A stretch of 64,000 nt of DNA from contig CAKOTA010000003.1 of the NCBI GenBank assembly GCA_934119965.1, forward strand, positions 44,771 through 108,770, in the 5' to 3' direction. Of this stretch, positions 1 to 9,251 are shown one piece after another. The notes beneath the pieces are model-generated. The model was given only the letters and a program-made list of their open reading frames with translations. It was not told where the DNA came from and ran no database searches. This DNA comes from an uncultured Bacilli bacterium. GTDB taxonomy: Bacteria; Bacillota_I; Bacilli_A; RF39; UBA660. A program made the position numbers and the translations under genes. The stretch's first letter is position 1. Every line of letters starts with the position of its first letter.

Positions 1-153
1 TTTTATTGATAAATACAAATTTAAAACTTCATTAACTGAATAATAAAGTCTATATTCTATTCATTATAATTTTTCTGTTTTTCTTAGAATATTATATAGT
101 AATTAATAATTTTAAAAAAAATCAGCTTTTATTCAGTTTTTTTTAAGTTTTAT

Positions 154-182
154 TTGACTTATTCAGTACTTTGTAGTAAAAT
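154..182 (+). promoter_or_regulatory. Sigma-A type promoter for rpmB
   Basis: A -35 box TTGACT (154-159) and a -10 box TAAAAT (177-182) are separated by exactly 17 bases and lie about 40 bases before the rpmB start. Nothing else is recognised in positions 1-224. Confidence 0.6.
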
Positions 183-224
183 TAAATGGCATAGGAACAA
201 AGATTATTTAAAGGAGGAAATGTT

Positions 225-419
225 ATGGCTAATAAAGCAACTGCTAAAAAACCTTTATTTGGAAATAAAAGATCTCACTCATTAAGGGCTACAAAACACG
301 CTCAAAAACCTAATTTACAAAAAGTAACATTAGAAAACGGAAAAAAAGTAGTTATGAGTGCTAGAGAATTAAAAACACTAAGAAAAACTTCAAATAATGT
401 TTCAGAAATAGAAGCATAA
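225..419 (+). CDS. rpmB: 50S ribosomal protein L28
   Basis: A 64-residue basic protein that belongs to the large ribosomal subunit. The sequence matches bacterial L28: a Lys/Arg-rich start with the KRSHSLRATKH block, then the K-V-x-L-x-N-G-K-K-V strand and the SARELKTLRK helix. Length is normal for the family. The ATG follows a strong AAAGGAGG site six bases upstream and a good promoter, and a hairpin terminator follows immediately, so it is transcribed alone. It is convergent with the DUF421 gene. Confidence 0.97.
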   Translation: MANKATAKKPLFGNKRSHSLRATKHAQKPNLQKVTLENGKKVVMSARELKTLRKTSNNVSEIEA

Positions 420-421
420 AT

Positions 422-449
422 AAAAGAATGATTTAAATCATTCTTTTTT
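422..449 (+). terminator. rpmB terminator, probably bidirectional
   Basis: The arms AAAGAATGATT and AATCATTCTTT form a perfect hairpin followed by a T-run. It also ends just beyond the convergent minus-strand DUF421 gene. Confidence 0.75.
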
Positions 450-1079
450 CTATATAACTTCATCTTTTTTTATGACATATGTTTTATTTTTAGTGTAGAA
501 GGCATAAAAGATATCTTCTATTTTTATATTATTTTCTTTTACTAAATCATCCAGCCATTTTTCATTTTTTCCTATTTCTTCTAACACTCCATAATCTACC
601 CTACCATCTAAAATCAAAGGTAATGGATAATCTTTTGTATTCTTAAATATTGACAAGTTACCACTATTTTCCAATATAGCATAATCAACTTCTTCAATAT
701 TTTTAACACCTTTTTCTCTTAATTGTGAAAGTAAATCATCTAGACTATATCTTAGTTTTGTCATTGTACTAAAATTAACAACACCATCTTTAATAATTAC
801 ACTTGGTTTTCCGTCAATAAAGTTTCTAATACTTTCACTTTTTAATGAAATAAAACTTATGCTAACTTGAATTATAACTAAAATAGTAATTGGAACTATT
901 GAAACCATTATTGAAGTTTCTTTTTTCTCAATACAAATAGCCGCTAATTCTGCTATTAAAATAGTAACAATTAAATCTATTATACTTAATTCTCCTACTT
1001 CTTTTTTTCCCATAATTCGATATGCTAAAACAATAAAAAAATAAAGAATCGCTGTTTTTAAAGCCAATGCTATATACAT
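450..1079 (-). CDS. DUF421 membrane protein, YetF-like
   Basis: About 209 residues. Three N-terminal membrane segments (roughly residues 1-70) precede a cytoplasmic or surface YetF-type domain that contains GKPSVIIKDG, a LRYSLDDLLSQLREKG helix and a VDYAILENSG strand. This is the normal layout of the DUF421 family, whose members include Bacillus spore-associated YetF and YrbG. Their biochemical role is poorly known. A GTG codon nine bases further upstream keeps the frame open, but AGGTGAT sits seven bases before the ATG at 1079, so that ATG is chosen. It is divergent from the TIGR04086 gene with 72 bases between them. Confidence 0.88.
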   Translation of the reverse strand: MYIALALKTAILYFFIVLAYRIMGKKEVGELSIIDLIVTILIAELAAICIEKKETSIMVSIVPITILVIIQVSISFISLKSESIRNFIDGKPSVIIKDGVVNFSTMTKLRYSLDDLLSQLREKGVKNIEEVDYAILENSGNLSIFKNTKDYPLPLILDGRVDYGVLEEIGKNEKWLDDLVKENNIKIEDIFYAFYTKNKTYVIKKDEVI

Positions 1080-1151
1080 AAATATCACCTGTTATCATTA
1101 TGTTAAAAGAATAATTATTTATACATTTCATATTATTTATTAGGTGATTTT

Positions 1152-1514
1152 ATGAAATATTTAAAAAATATTGGTATTATTTTTCTAATTATGTTGGGTA
1201 TTATTTTTATATCTAGTTTAATTTTAACAACTTTAAATTATTTTGATATTTTTAGTAAAGGGACATTATCAATCTTTAAAATTTTAATTATCATAATTAC
1301 TTATTTTATTGGTGGATTATTGATAGGTAAAAAAAGTTCAAAAAAAGGATGGTTAGAAGGACTAAAGTTTGGTCTAATAATTTCTTCTATTTTAATACTT
1401 TTTGATTTATTAGGATTACAACAAAAATTTGATTTGAAATTAATTTTCTATTACATAATCTTAATTACTTCTACCATTTTAGGAAGTATGATAGGTATAA
1501 ACAAAAAGAACTAG
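1152..1514 (+). CDS. TIGR04086 family membrane protein (YrzE-like)
   Basis: A 120-residue very hydrophobic protein with four predicted membrane segments. The glycine-containing pattern YFIGGLLIGKKSSKKGWLEGLKFG in the middle (written here as the pieces GGLLIGKKSSKKGWLEG) is typical of TIGR04086/YrzE proteins of Bacillota. Function is unknown. The ATG follows TAGGTGAT at good spacing. The gene ends tail-to-tail with the next one inside a shared hairpin. Confidence 0.75.
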   Translation: MKYLKNIGIIFLIMLGIIFISSLILTTLNYFDIFSKGTLSIFKILIIIITYFIGGLLIGKKSSKKGWLEGLKFGLIISSILILFDLLGLQQKFDLKLIFYYIILITSTILGSMIGINKKN

Positions 1515-1534
1515 ATTATCTAGTTCTTTCTTTT
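1505..1534. terminator. Bidirectional terminator overlapping two gene ends
   Basis: Twelve-base perfect arms AAAGAACTAGAT (1505-1516) and ATCTAGTTCTTT (1518-1529) surround one T. The hairpin encodes the last residues of both convergent genes and is flanked by A and T runs. Confidence 0.75.
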
Positions 1535-1716
1535 GAATATTTTTTTAGTGGTATTTGAATTTGAACACTTTTTTCATCAATAGGAATTATCATAGGTTCG
1601 CCAATTTCCCATCCAGAATATTCACTATGTACCTTTTTTACAGCTCTAATTACATGTTCAACATCTTCTTTTAACACTGTTTTTTTAAATACTTCTTGAT
1701 ATTCTAAATCTTTCAT
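1516..1716 (-). CDS. Hypothetical 66-residue protein
   Basis: Not recognised. A short soluble, charged protein with an amphipathic helix (VEHVIRAVKKVHSEYSG) followed by a beta-rich half (EPMIIPIDEKSVQIQIPLKK). The ATG has a good GGAGG site eight bases upstream, which supports real expression. It lies 17 bases downstream of tgt on the same strand, so it is probably the last gene of the 3478-1516 transcript. Confidence 0.6.
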   Translation of the reverse strand: MKDLEYQEVFKKTVLKEDVEHVIRAVKKVHSEYSGWEIGEPMIIPIDEKSVQIQIPLKKYSKERTR

Positions 1717-1733
1717 TTAAACCTCCATAATAA

Positions 1734-2858
1734 TTATACCATATTTTTAGTATATTTATTAATAAATTCATTTTTATATTCTAATAAATTATCATTTTTT
1801 ATGGCTTCTCTTATTTCTTCAGTTAATTTAATTAAAAATCTAATATTATGAATTGATAATAACCTTCCGCCTAATGATTCATTACTTACAATTAAATGTC
1901 TGATATATGCTTTAGTATAATTTTTACAAGTATAACAATCACAATTATCCTCTAAAGAAGTGAAATCTTCTTTATATTTTAAATTTCTTAAATTAATTTT
2001 TCCTGTTCTTGTAAAAGCATTTCCATGACGAGCTATCCTAGTTGGTAAAACACAATCAAACATATCAATTCCTCTAACAACACCCTCTAAAATATCAATA
2101 GGTTCGCCTACACCCATTAAATATCTAGGTTTGTCAGTTGGTAAATATCTGATTCCATCATCAATCATTTTATACATAACATCTTTGGGTTCACCAACAC
2201 TAGTTCCACCTATACTATAGCCATCAAAATTCATTTTAACTGTTTCTTTAGCACTATATTCTCTTAAATCTTGATATGCTCCACCTTGAACAATTCCGAA
2301 TAAAGATTGTCTTTCATTGTTAAATGCATCTTTACCTCTTTTAGCCCATCTTAAGGTCCTTTCAGTACTTCTTTTAGCATATTCATAACTTGCTGGATAT
2401 GGAATACATTCATCAAAACTCATCGCTATATCACTATCTAATTTATTTTGAATTTGAATTGATAACTCTGGTGTTAAAAATAATTTTTTTCCGTCTAAAT
2501 GACTTTTAAAATGGACACCTTCTTCAACTATATCTTTGTTTTTATTTTTTGCTAAAGAGAACACTTGAAATCCACCACTATCAGTTAAAATTGGTCCATC
2601 ATAATTCATAAATTTATGTAATCCGCCAGCATGATCAACAACATCTTCACCTGGTCTTAACCATAAATGATATGTGTTAGATAAAATAACTGCGCTATTC
2701 ATTGCCTTTAATTCTTCTGGAGTTAATGTTTTTACATTTGCTAAAGTACCAACTGGCATAAACATTGGTGTATCATATATCCCATAATTTGTATGTAATT
2801 TTCCTAATCTAGCTTTTGTATCTTTTTCATTTTTTAATAATTCATATTTTATTTTCAT
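1734..2858 (-). CDS. tgt: Queuine/preQ1 tRNA-ribosyltransferase
   Basis: Exchanges guanine-34 in the wobble position of GUN-anticodon tRNAs for the 7-deazaguanine preQ1, the step that commits tRNA to queuosine. About 374 residues forming a TIM barrel. Visible motifs are LTDSGGFQVFS (base-recognition Asp), the DMFDCVLPTRIARHG block with the nucleophilic Asp, and the zinc site CDCYTC with a following His. A GTG overlapping the upstream stop would add five residues, but GAGG lies nine bases before the ATG at 2858, so that start is preferred. No other queuosine gene is in the window. Confidence 0.96.
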   Translation of the reverse strand: MKIKYELLKNEKDTKARLGKLHTNYGIYDTPMFMPVGTLANVKTLTPEELKAMNSAVILSNTYHLWLRPGEDVVDHAGGLHKFMNYDGPILTDSGGFQVFSLAKNKNKDIVEEGVHFKSHLDGKKLFLTPELSIQIQNKLDSDIAMSFDECIPYPASYEYAKRSTERTLRWAKRGKDAFNNERQSLFGIVQGGAYQDLREYSAKETVKMNFDGYSIGGTSVGEPKDVMYKMIDDGIRYLPTDKPRYLMGVGEPIDILEGVVRGIDMFDCVLPTRIARHGNAFTRTGKINLRNLKYKEDFTSLEDNCDCYTCKNYTKAYIRHLIVSNESLGGRLLSIHNIRFLIKLTEEIREAIKNDNLLEYKNEFINKYTKNMV

Positions 2859-2869
2859 TTCTAAATTCC

Positions 2870-3478
2870 TCACTTATTTCTAGTTTTTAATTCTTCTATT
2901 TCGTCATCAAAATTTTGAAAATTTATATTTAATAATTGATTATTGATATCTTCATTAATTTCTAACTCACTTCTGTCATCTATTTCTAGATCAATTAATT
3001 TTTCTAAATCAATCACTATATTCTTAATATCTTTAGTTGTTTTTAATCTTCTAACAATTTCTAAATACTTTTCATATTCATTTTTTTCATTTAATCTTGA
3101 ATAAAAACCAATTGGTTTATCTGTTATATCAACTATAAAATTAGGATTAAATTCATCAATAGGAATGGCATATTCTGGTATGATCATTTCTTCATTACCC
3201 AAACTATAGAATCCAAAACCCTTATATTTTTCTAACATTTCATTTGGAATATTGGCTACCATAAATAAAATATAATTGCTATTTTTCTTATCATAACTTC
3301 CATCTTTACCTAGTTCAAAATAATATTTTGCAAAATCATAGTACTTAAAAAAATGAATATATTCTTGGTTTTTATTATATTTATGGGTATTCAAATTATC
3401 ATTTTCTAGTTTTTCATTACTTTCATTTTTATATTTATTTATAACCTCTTGTAATTTAATACAACGATAAACCCTCAT
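2870..3478 (-). CDS. Hypothetical protein upstream of tgt
   Basis: A 202-residue protein that I do not recognise. It starts MRVYRCIKLQEV, has an aromatic segment (IHFFKYYDFAKYYFELG), then an alternating strand region with IPEYAIPIDEF, and ends in an acidic tail. It has no signal peptide or membrane segment. The ATG at 3478 has GGAGGT directly upstream. A longer in-frame start seven residues earlier lacks a better site. It ends with TGA, one of several genes here that do. It sits 11 bases before the tgt start, which suggests co-transcription. Confidence 0.65.
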   Translation of the reverse strand: MRVYRCIKLQEVINKYKNESNEKLENDNLNTHKYNKNQEYIHFFKYYDFAKYYFELGKDGSYDKKNSNYILFMVANIPNEMLEKYKGFGFYSLGNEEMIIPEYAIPIDEFNPNFIVDITDKPIGFYSRLNEKNEYEKYLEIVRRLKTTKDIKNIVIDLEKLIDLEIDDRSELEINEDINNQLLNINFQNFDDEIEELKTRNK

Positions 3479-3590
3479 AGTACCTCCAATTAATTTCAAT
3501 TAACTTTCCTTTAAGATTATACATTATTATTTTATAATTTGCAATTATTATATATTTTGTTATAATATTTAGCATTAGAGGTGATTTATA

Positions 3591-4193
3591 ATGCAAATAG
3601 ATGTAAAAAAAGTGTTTCTATACAATGATGATAGTTTTGAAGCAAATGGTATTGATGATAAAAAATACGAACTAATAAAATATCATTCATATAAAGAAAG
3701 AGAAATTTGGAGAATAAATAGTATTAATTTACATACAATAGCTACCGTTGAAAATTCAATAGCTACTTTATATAAGAAAACTTTAGAATTACTTATCGCT
3801 TATGATAATCTTAAAGGTAAAAAAATTACTCCTGATTTTGGAACTGCAGTAAATCTAAGCCGTCGTAATACTTTTACCTTTGAAACACCATTACAAAAAC
3901 AAATTTTTATAAACAATTTTATATTTTTACATAATGATAACTTAATCAAATTCTTATCAGTTTGTAATATTAAAACTGATAATATTGAAGAACTAATATC
4001 ACTAATCAAATTAAAACAAAAAAGAGCAAAATTAGATAATAATTATATATTAGAAATAAATAACGATTTATTCAATATTGAAGAATTGTGCAAAATATAT
4101 AAATGTAAATACCCAACTTTGATTATTAATAAATTATTAGAATTATATTATAAAAATCCTGAACTATTTAATAATTTAGAAAAAAAGAGATAA
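3591..4193 (+). CDS. Hypothetical 200-residue protein
   Basis: Not recognised. A soluble Lys/Asn/Ile-rich protein that is probably mostly helical in its second half (IEELISLIKLKQKRAKLDNN, and a last helix around LIINKLLELYYKN). The ATG follows AGAGGTGAT at normal spacing. It is transcribed alone between the divergent 2870-3478 gene and the convergent ileS gene. Codon use is like its neighbours. Confidence 0.6.
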   Translation: MQIDVKKVFLYNDDSFEANGIDDKKYELIKYHSYKEREIWRINSINLHTIATVENSIATLYKKTLELLIAYDNLKGKKITPDFGTAVNLSRRNTFTFETPLQKQIFINNFIFLHNDNLIKFLSVCNIKTDNIEELISLIKLKQKRAKLDNNYILEINNDLFNIEELCKIYKCKYPTLIINKLLELYYKNPELFNNLEKKR

Positions 4194-4207
4194 ATTTTAT
4201 CTCTTTT
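4183..4207. terminator. Bidirectional terminator between convergent genes
   Basis: Arms AAAAGAGATAAA and TTTATCTCTTTT form a perfect 12-base-pair stem across the tails of the 3591-4193 gene and ileS. Confidence 0.75.
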
Positions 4208-7200
4208 CTGTTTCTATAAATACTTCATGACCATTTAAATCATATGAATTATTAATACCTTCTTTTACTGATATATTGATTGCTAAAGTTTCTTTCTTAA
4301 TAAATTCATCAAATTTATTAACAGCTTCATCCACTTCTTCATCACCTTTATAATATAAATTAATTCTATCAATTATATTATAATCATTTTCTTTTCTGAT
4401 ATTTTGAACTTTAGAAATCATTTCTCTTGCTATACCTTCTAAAATTAAGTCTTTTGTTAAATTTGTATCTAGAATAATAAAATTATCATTTAGTGTAGCA
4501 ACATTAAATCCTTCTTTAGAGGATACTCTAATATCAACTAATTCACTATTTATATCATAACTATTATTATTAACATCTAATTTAATAGTTTCACCATTTT
4601 GTAATTTAGTAATTTCATCCATACTTAGCTCATTTAATTTACTACTATATTCTTTTATATTAGGTCCAAATATAGGTCCAGCTACTTTAAAGTTTGGTTT
4701 AACCATGAATTCCATATAATTGCTTACATCTTTAATAAATGTAACCTTTTTAACATTTAATTCTTCTTCAATTAAAGTTAGTAAGTCACTTATTAATTCT
4801 TCGTTTTTAGCATCTATTAGTACTTCACTAATTGGTTGTCTAACTTTTATCTTTGTTTCTTCTCTAACATTTCTACCTAAAGAAATTAAATCTCTTATTA
4901 AGTCCATTCTGGATTCAATTAATTCATTTATTTTTGAATCATCACATTTTGGATAATCAGCTAAATGAACTGATTTATCTGTTAATTTGTTATAAATTTC
5001 TTCTGATATAAATGGAGCCATAGGAGCCATTAGTTTACATACTCCCATTAATATTTCATATGTTGTTTGATATACAGCTTTTTTACTAGTATCTAACTCG
5101 CTAGACCAGAATCTTCTTCTGTTTCTTCTGATATACCAATTTGATAAGTCTTCACTAACAAAATTACTTATTAATTTAACAGATTTATTCAAATCATATT
5201 CTTCCATACTGTTAGTTACATTTTTAACTAATTTATTATATTTTGAAATCAACCATTTATCTATTTCTTCTAAATCATTATATTCAACTTTAAATGTTCT
5301 TGGATCTACTTCATCGGTATTAGCATACATACTAAAGAAAGTATAAGTATTTTTTAAAGTATTGAAAAATTTAGAAATTACTTCTTTTATTCCATCTTCA
5401 TCAAATTTAAGTGGTGTCCATACTGGTGAAGCTGATAACATATACCAACGAGTAGCATCAGCACCATAATTTTCAATTGTAGCAAATGGTGATACTGAAT
5501 TACCTTTTGATTTATGCATTTTACCACCAAATTTATCTAATACTAAATCATTTACTAAAACATTTTTATATGGAGCACATCCTTTTAGGAAAGTTGATAT
5601 TACAATTAGTGAATAAAACCATCCTCTTGTTTGATCAATACCTTCACAAATGAAATCAGCTGGAAATTGTGATTCAAATAATTCTTTATTTTCAAATGGA
5701 TAATGATATTGAGCAAATGGCATTGAACCAGAATCAAACCAACAATCCATTACATCTGTTACCCTAGTCATTGGTTTACCACATTCACTACATTTAATAT
5801 GAATATCATCTACATATGGTCGATGTAATTCTATTTCTTCTGTTATATCTTCAATTGCTAATTCAGCTAATTCTTTTCTTGAGCCAACCATATGATTATG
5901 TCCACAAGAACATCTCCATAATGGAATTGGTGTTCCCCAATATCTATTTCTTGAAATAGCCCAATCATTCATATTTTCAAGCCAATTTCCAAATCTTTTT
6001 TCTCCAACATAATCTGGATACCAATTTACTTTTTTATTAGCTTCAATTATTTTATCTTTAAAATCTGTTACTTTTATATATAAACTTGGTTTTGAATAGT
6101 ATAGAAGTGGTGTTCCACATCTCCAACAATGTGGATAATTATGTTCCATTTTTTGTTTTTTAAATAGTTTGTCATTTGAAGCTAAATATTTAATTATTTC
6201 TATTTCTAAATCAGTATCTAATACAAATCTTCCTTCCCAAGGTCCACTTGTATATTTTCCTTGTTCATCTACTGGATTTAAGACTGGTAAATCATATTTT
6301 AAACCTACTTCATAGTCATCTTGACCAAAGGCTGGAGCAATATGAACAATACCTGTACCATCTTCCATAGTTACATAGTCGGCACATGTTATATAAAATG
6401 CTTTCTTATTTACTTTTAAGATTGGAAGTAATTGTTCATATTCTTTATATTCTAAGTCTTTTCCTTTGTATGTTTCTACTATTTCGTATTCGTCACCCAA
6501 TACTTTGTTTGCTAACTTTTTAGCTACTATAAAATTATAACCTTTTGAATTACATTTTACATATTCTTCATTTGGATTTACACAAGCTGCAACATTTGCT
6601 AACAACGTCCAAGGTGTTGTTGTCCATACTAAAAGGTAAGCATCTTCATCTTTTAATTTAAAAGGAACTGTTACTGTATTTACGGATATTTCTTTATATC
6701 CTTGTGCTACTTCGTGTGATGCTAATCCTGTTCCACATCTAGGACAATATGGTAATATTTTAAGTCCATCATAAATTAATCCTTTATTAAAGAATTCTTT
6801 TAATATCCACCATTCTGTTTCAATATAATTATTATCATATGTTATATAAGGATGTTCCAAGTCAATAAATTGTCCCATTTTTTCTGTAAAATCTTTGAAG
6901 GCTGCTTCATTTTTCCAAACAGATTCACGACATTTTTGATTGAATTCTTTTATTCCATATTTTTCAATGTCTGTTTTTCCCTCAAATCCAAGTTCTTTTT
7001 CTACTTGTACTTCTACTGGTAATCCATGAGTATCCCAACCAATTTTTCTAAGTACTCTATATCCTTGCATTGTTTTGTATTTACATACTGTATCTTTTAA
7101 AAGTTTTGCTAACATATGATGGATTCCAGGCATTCCATTTGCTGTTGCTGGACCATCGTAAAATACAAAGTTTTCACTTTCTTTTCTATTTTCTATTGAT

Positions 7201-7292
7201 TTATTAAATGTATCATTTTTTTTAAATTGTTCTAATACTTTTAATTCATTTTCACTAACTTTACCTTTTTCTAATTCTTCAAATTTTTTCAT
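4197..7292 (-). CDS. ileS: Isoleucyl-tRNA synthetase, type 2
   Basis: Charges tRNA-Ile with isoleucine and edits misactivated valine. At 1031 residues, and with the PHCWRCGTPLLYYSKPS block and a long C-terminal region, it is the eukaryote-like IleRS2 class rather than the roughly 920-residue IleRS1 class. The KMSKS loop reads KMHKSKGNS. The class I HIGH signature at residues 56-59 reads GIHH, so positions 1 and 3 are exchanged. The editing-domain TTTPWT motif is present. The ATG follows AGAGGTG. A T-box leader lies directly upstream, so expression should respond to uncharged tRNA-Ile. Confidence 0.97.
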   Translation of the reverse strand: MKKFEELEKGKVSENELKVLEQFKKNDTFNKSIENRKESENFVFYDGPATANGMPGIHHMLAKLLKDTVCKYKTMQGYRVLRKIGWDTHGLPVEVQVEKELGFEGKTDIEKYGIKEFNQKCRESVWKNEAAFKDFTEKMGQFIDLEHPYITYDNNYIETEWWILKEFFNKGLIYDGLKILPYCPRCGTGLASHEVAQGYKEISVNTVTVPFKLKDEDAYLLVWTTTPWTLLANVAACVNPNEEYVKCNSKGYNFIVAKKLANKVLGDEYEIVETYKGKDLEYKEYEQLLPILKVNKKAFYITCADYVTMEDGTGIVHIAPAFGQDDYEVGLKYDLPVLNPVDEQGKYTSGPWEGRFVLDTDLEIEIIKYLASNDKLFKKQKMEHNYPHCWRCGTPLLYYSKPSLYIKVTDFKDKIIEANKKVNWYPDYVGEKRFGNWLENMNDWAISRNRYWGTPIPLWRCSCGHNHMVGSRKELAELAIEDITEEIELHRPYVDDIHIKCSECGKPMTRVTDVMDCWFDSGSMPFAQYHYPFENKELFESQFPADFICEGIDQTRGWFYSLIVISTFLKGCAPYKNVLVNDLVLDKFGGKMHKSKGNSVSPFATIENYGADATRWYMLSASPVWTPLKFDEDGIKEVISKFFNTLKNTYTFFSMYANTDEVDPRTFKVEYNDLEEIDKWLISKYNKLVKNVTNSMEEYDLNKSVKLISNFVSEDLSNWYIRRNRRRFWSSELDTSKKAVYQTTYEILMGVCKLMAPMAPFISEEIYNKLTDKSVHLADYPKCDDSKINELIESRMDLIRDLISLGRNVREETKIKVRQPISEVLIDAKNEELISDLLTLIEEELNVKKVTFIKDVSNYMEFMVKPNFKVAGPIFGPNIKEYSSKLNELSMDEITKLQNGETIKLDVNNNSYDINSELVDIRVSSKEGFNVATLNDNFIILDTNLTKDLILEGIAREMISKVQNIRKENDYNIIDRINLYYKGDEEVDEAVNKFDEFIKKETLAINISVKEGINNSYDLNGHEVFIETEKR

Positions 7293-7312
7293 TCTTTCAC
7301 CTCTTTAAAATT

Positions 7313-7525
7313 AAAAAAATCACATCCTAATTATAAGGACGTGATTTACGTGGTACCACCTTAATTTATACTCAAAACTATAACGCGTTACCGTTTTTAT
7401 CTTATCCATAAAACACAACTTGAAAGTGATCTAGATTTAAGTTTATTTATTCCTTTTCACCAAACAGGAACTCTCTTTTCAAATAATTAAATAAATCTCG
7501 TCTTTCGCACTTGTTTATCAAATTA
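7313..7525 (-). promoter_or_regulatory. T-box leader of ileS
   Basis: Read on the minus strand this leader contains the T-box core GGTGGTACCACG (7350-7361), a preceding antiterminator stem, and a GC-containing terminator with arms AATCACGTCCT and AGGATGTGATT followed by seven T (7314-7346). Further upstream is an AGAGAG...GGTGAAAAGG arrangement typical of the T-box Stem I distal loop. An ATC triplet near 7427-7430 is a reasonable Ile specifier. Known T-boxes of this type read through when uncharged tRNA binds. Confidence 0.9.
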
Positions 7526-7563
7526 ATTATATAATATTTTTATATTTTGTTCAAGTTTTTTTA

Positions 7564-8688
7564 TTATTTTTTACTATTAATGATTTTAATTTTTACTTTT
7601 TCTATTATTTCATTATATTCATCATTATCTAAATTATATTTATTTTTTATATTTTCTTCGTAATTTGCTACTCTATTTTCTAATAAATAACTCATATAAT
7701 CAATAATTTCTCTTTCAGTAATATCTAAATTCACATCTTGTAATACTTTAGAATTATATTCTTCATAATTAATATCAGAATTATATTTTTTATTATCTAT
7801 TAGTTGCAATGTGTTTTTATTAATAAATTTATGTAGTGATTTAATACAATAAGAATATATTGATAAGAATAAAATATTCTTATCCTCACATTCATAAAAG
7901 AAATCTCCACATTTATCTATTATAATATCAAGAACACATCCCTTTAAATCGTTAATTAAATGAATACAATTGTATTTTTTAGCAAAATTAATTGAAACAA
8001 TATGACACATTTTTAAGATAAATTCTTTATTGTTTTCTAATTGCTCTTTTGTACATTGATAACTATTTCCTATCCATAATTGTTTATCATTGTTTAGATT
8101 TTTTATTATCTCTTCTTTTAATAATTTATTTTTAATTTTAAAAATATCCAAAAATTTAGAAATATCAATATTTAATTTATGACATATTTCTTCTATTTCT
8201 TTTTTTCTATAAAATCTATTAATTGTATATTTTAATTTAAAATACTTTTTAATTTCATCATCATTATGATAGCTATTTTTAAACATTACTAAATTTTCAA
8301 CATTTTTATATTTTTCGTATAATAAATAATACATATCAAACTCAACGATTTTATTTATACTAATATTTTCTTGTTTTAATAGTTTTATTATTTTTTTAAT
8401 TTTGTCTGATTTACCAACCGCTAATATACTTAAACAATTCTTTACATCTATATTTTATTGCTTTAATGTTTCAATTATTTTTTCTATTTCATCTGATTTA
8501 CCTTGACCTAATACCGTTAAACATTTTCTTATATCTATATTTTCTTGTTTTAATATCTCTATTATCTTTTCTATCTCGTCTATTTTTCTTCCGAAAATTC
8601 TTTTAATATTCTTGGATAATATATAATTGATTAATTCTTTTTCATATTCATTTTTTTCCAATATATTAATGAAATCCGCTTTTGTCAT
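7564..8688 (-). pseudogene. 29-residue-repeat protein, broken by an in-frame TAA
   Basis: Two open frames (8455-8688 and 7564-8334) are in the same frame, and the sequence between them keeps coding without another stop. The TAA at 8455-8457 replaces the Glu expected in a repeat. Successive 29-residue units start KIDEIEKII, KSDEIEKII and KSDKIKKII, each continuing LKQ(E/stop)NI. The downstream 256 residues have a helical block near residues 110-170 of that part (IVSINFAKKY, NDLKG, FLSIYSYCIKSLHKFI) that vaguely resembles sigma-70 region 2, but this is weak. The start at 8688 has only a poor ribosome site. The shorter half could be translated from 8334. The native function is not known. Confidence 0.65.
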
Positions 8689-8742
8689 AATATCACACTC
8701 ATTAGTCCTTTATTATAAATATTTCTCTATAATATGTCAATT

Positions 8743-8770
8743 AAAAAAAATAGAATTATAATTCTATTTT
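8743..8770 (-). terminator. divIVA terminator
   Basis: On the minus strand, arms AAAATAGAAT and ATTCTATTTT are followed by eight T. It separates divIVA from the broken repeat gene. Confidence 0.75.
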
Positions 8771-9214
8771 ATCCAATTCATCTACCATTTCAGATTGAGC
8801 ATCAACTATTTCTTTAATTCTTTTTTTAAATATAGTAGTATTTCTTCTTAATAAATTTGCTTCATTTTCAGCTTTTTCTGCTCTAAGTAATGCTTCATTA
8901 ACAATTCTGTTAGCATTTCTTTTAGCATCTTCTAAAATAGTTTCAGCTTCATTATGAGCATTAACTTTAATTTGCTCACTTGTTTTTTCAGCCATTATTA
9001 TTGCTTTATTAAGTGTCCCTTCCATACGTTCATATTGAAGAAGTTTTTCTTTTAAAGCCTTATTTTCAATTTCAAAAGATTGTAATTCTTTAATTTTGTT
9101 GTCCTTTTCATTCATTTCGTTAACCATCGTTTCAACTTGATTAATTACTTTATCCAAAAAGTTATTAACTTCCTCTGGATCGTATCCTCTCATTGTACGG
9201 CTAAATTTTTCCAT
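8756..9214 (-). CDS. divIVA: DivIVA-family cell division / polarity protein
   Basis: A coiled-coil protein that binds curved membrane at septa and poles and organises division or polar growth. The short N-terminal membrane-binding region shows FSRTMRGYDPEEVNNFLDKV, followed by a long coiled coil to about residue 145. It is 152 residues from the ATG at 9214, which follows GAGGTG six bases away. A GTG nine bases upstream gives an unsupported longer start. The order sepF-divIVA-ileS is the classical division-cluster order in Firmicutes, here lacking ylmG and ylmH. Confidence 0.9.
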   Translation of the reverse strand: MEKFSRTMRGYDPEEVNNFLDKVINQVETMVNEMNEKDNKIKELQSFEIENKALKEKLLQYERMEGTLNKAIIMAEKTSEQIKVNAHNEAETILEDAKRNANRIVNEALLRAEKAENEANLLRRNTTIFKKRIKEIVDAQSEMVDELDKIEL

Positions 9215-9251
9215 ACCATTCACCTCATAAAGCTATTTAATAGCGTATTTT

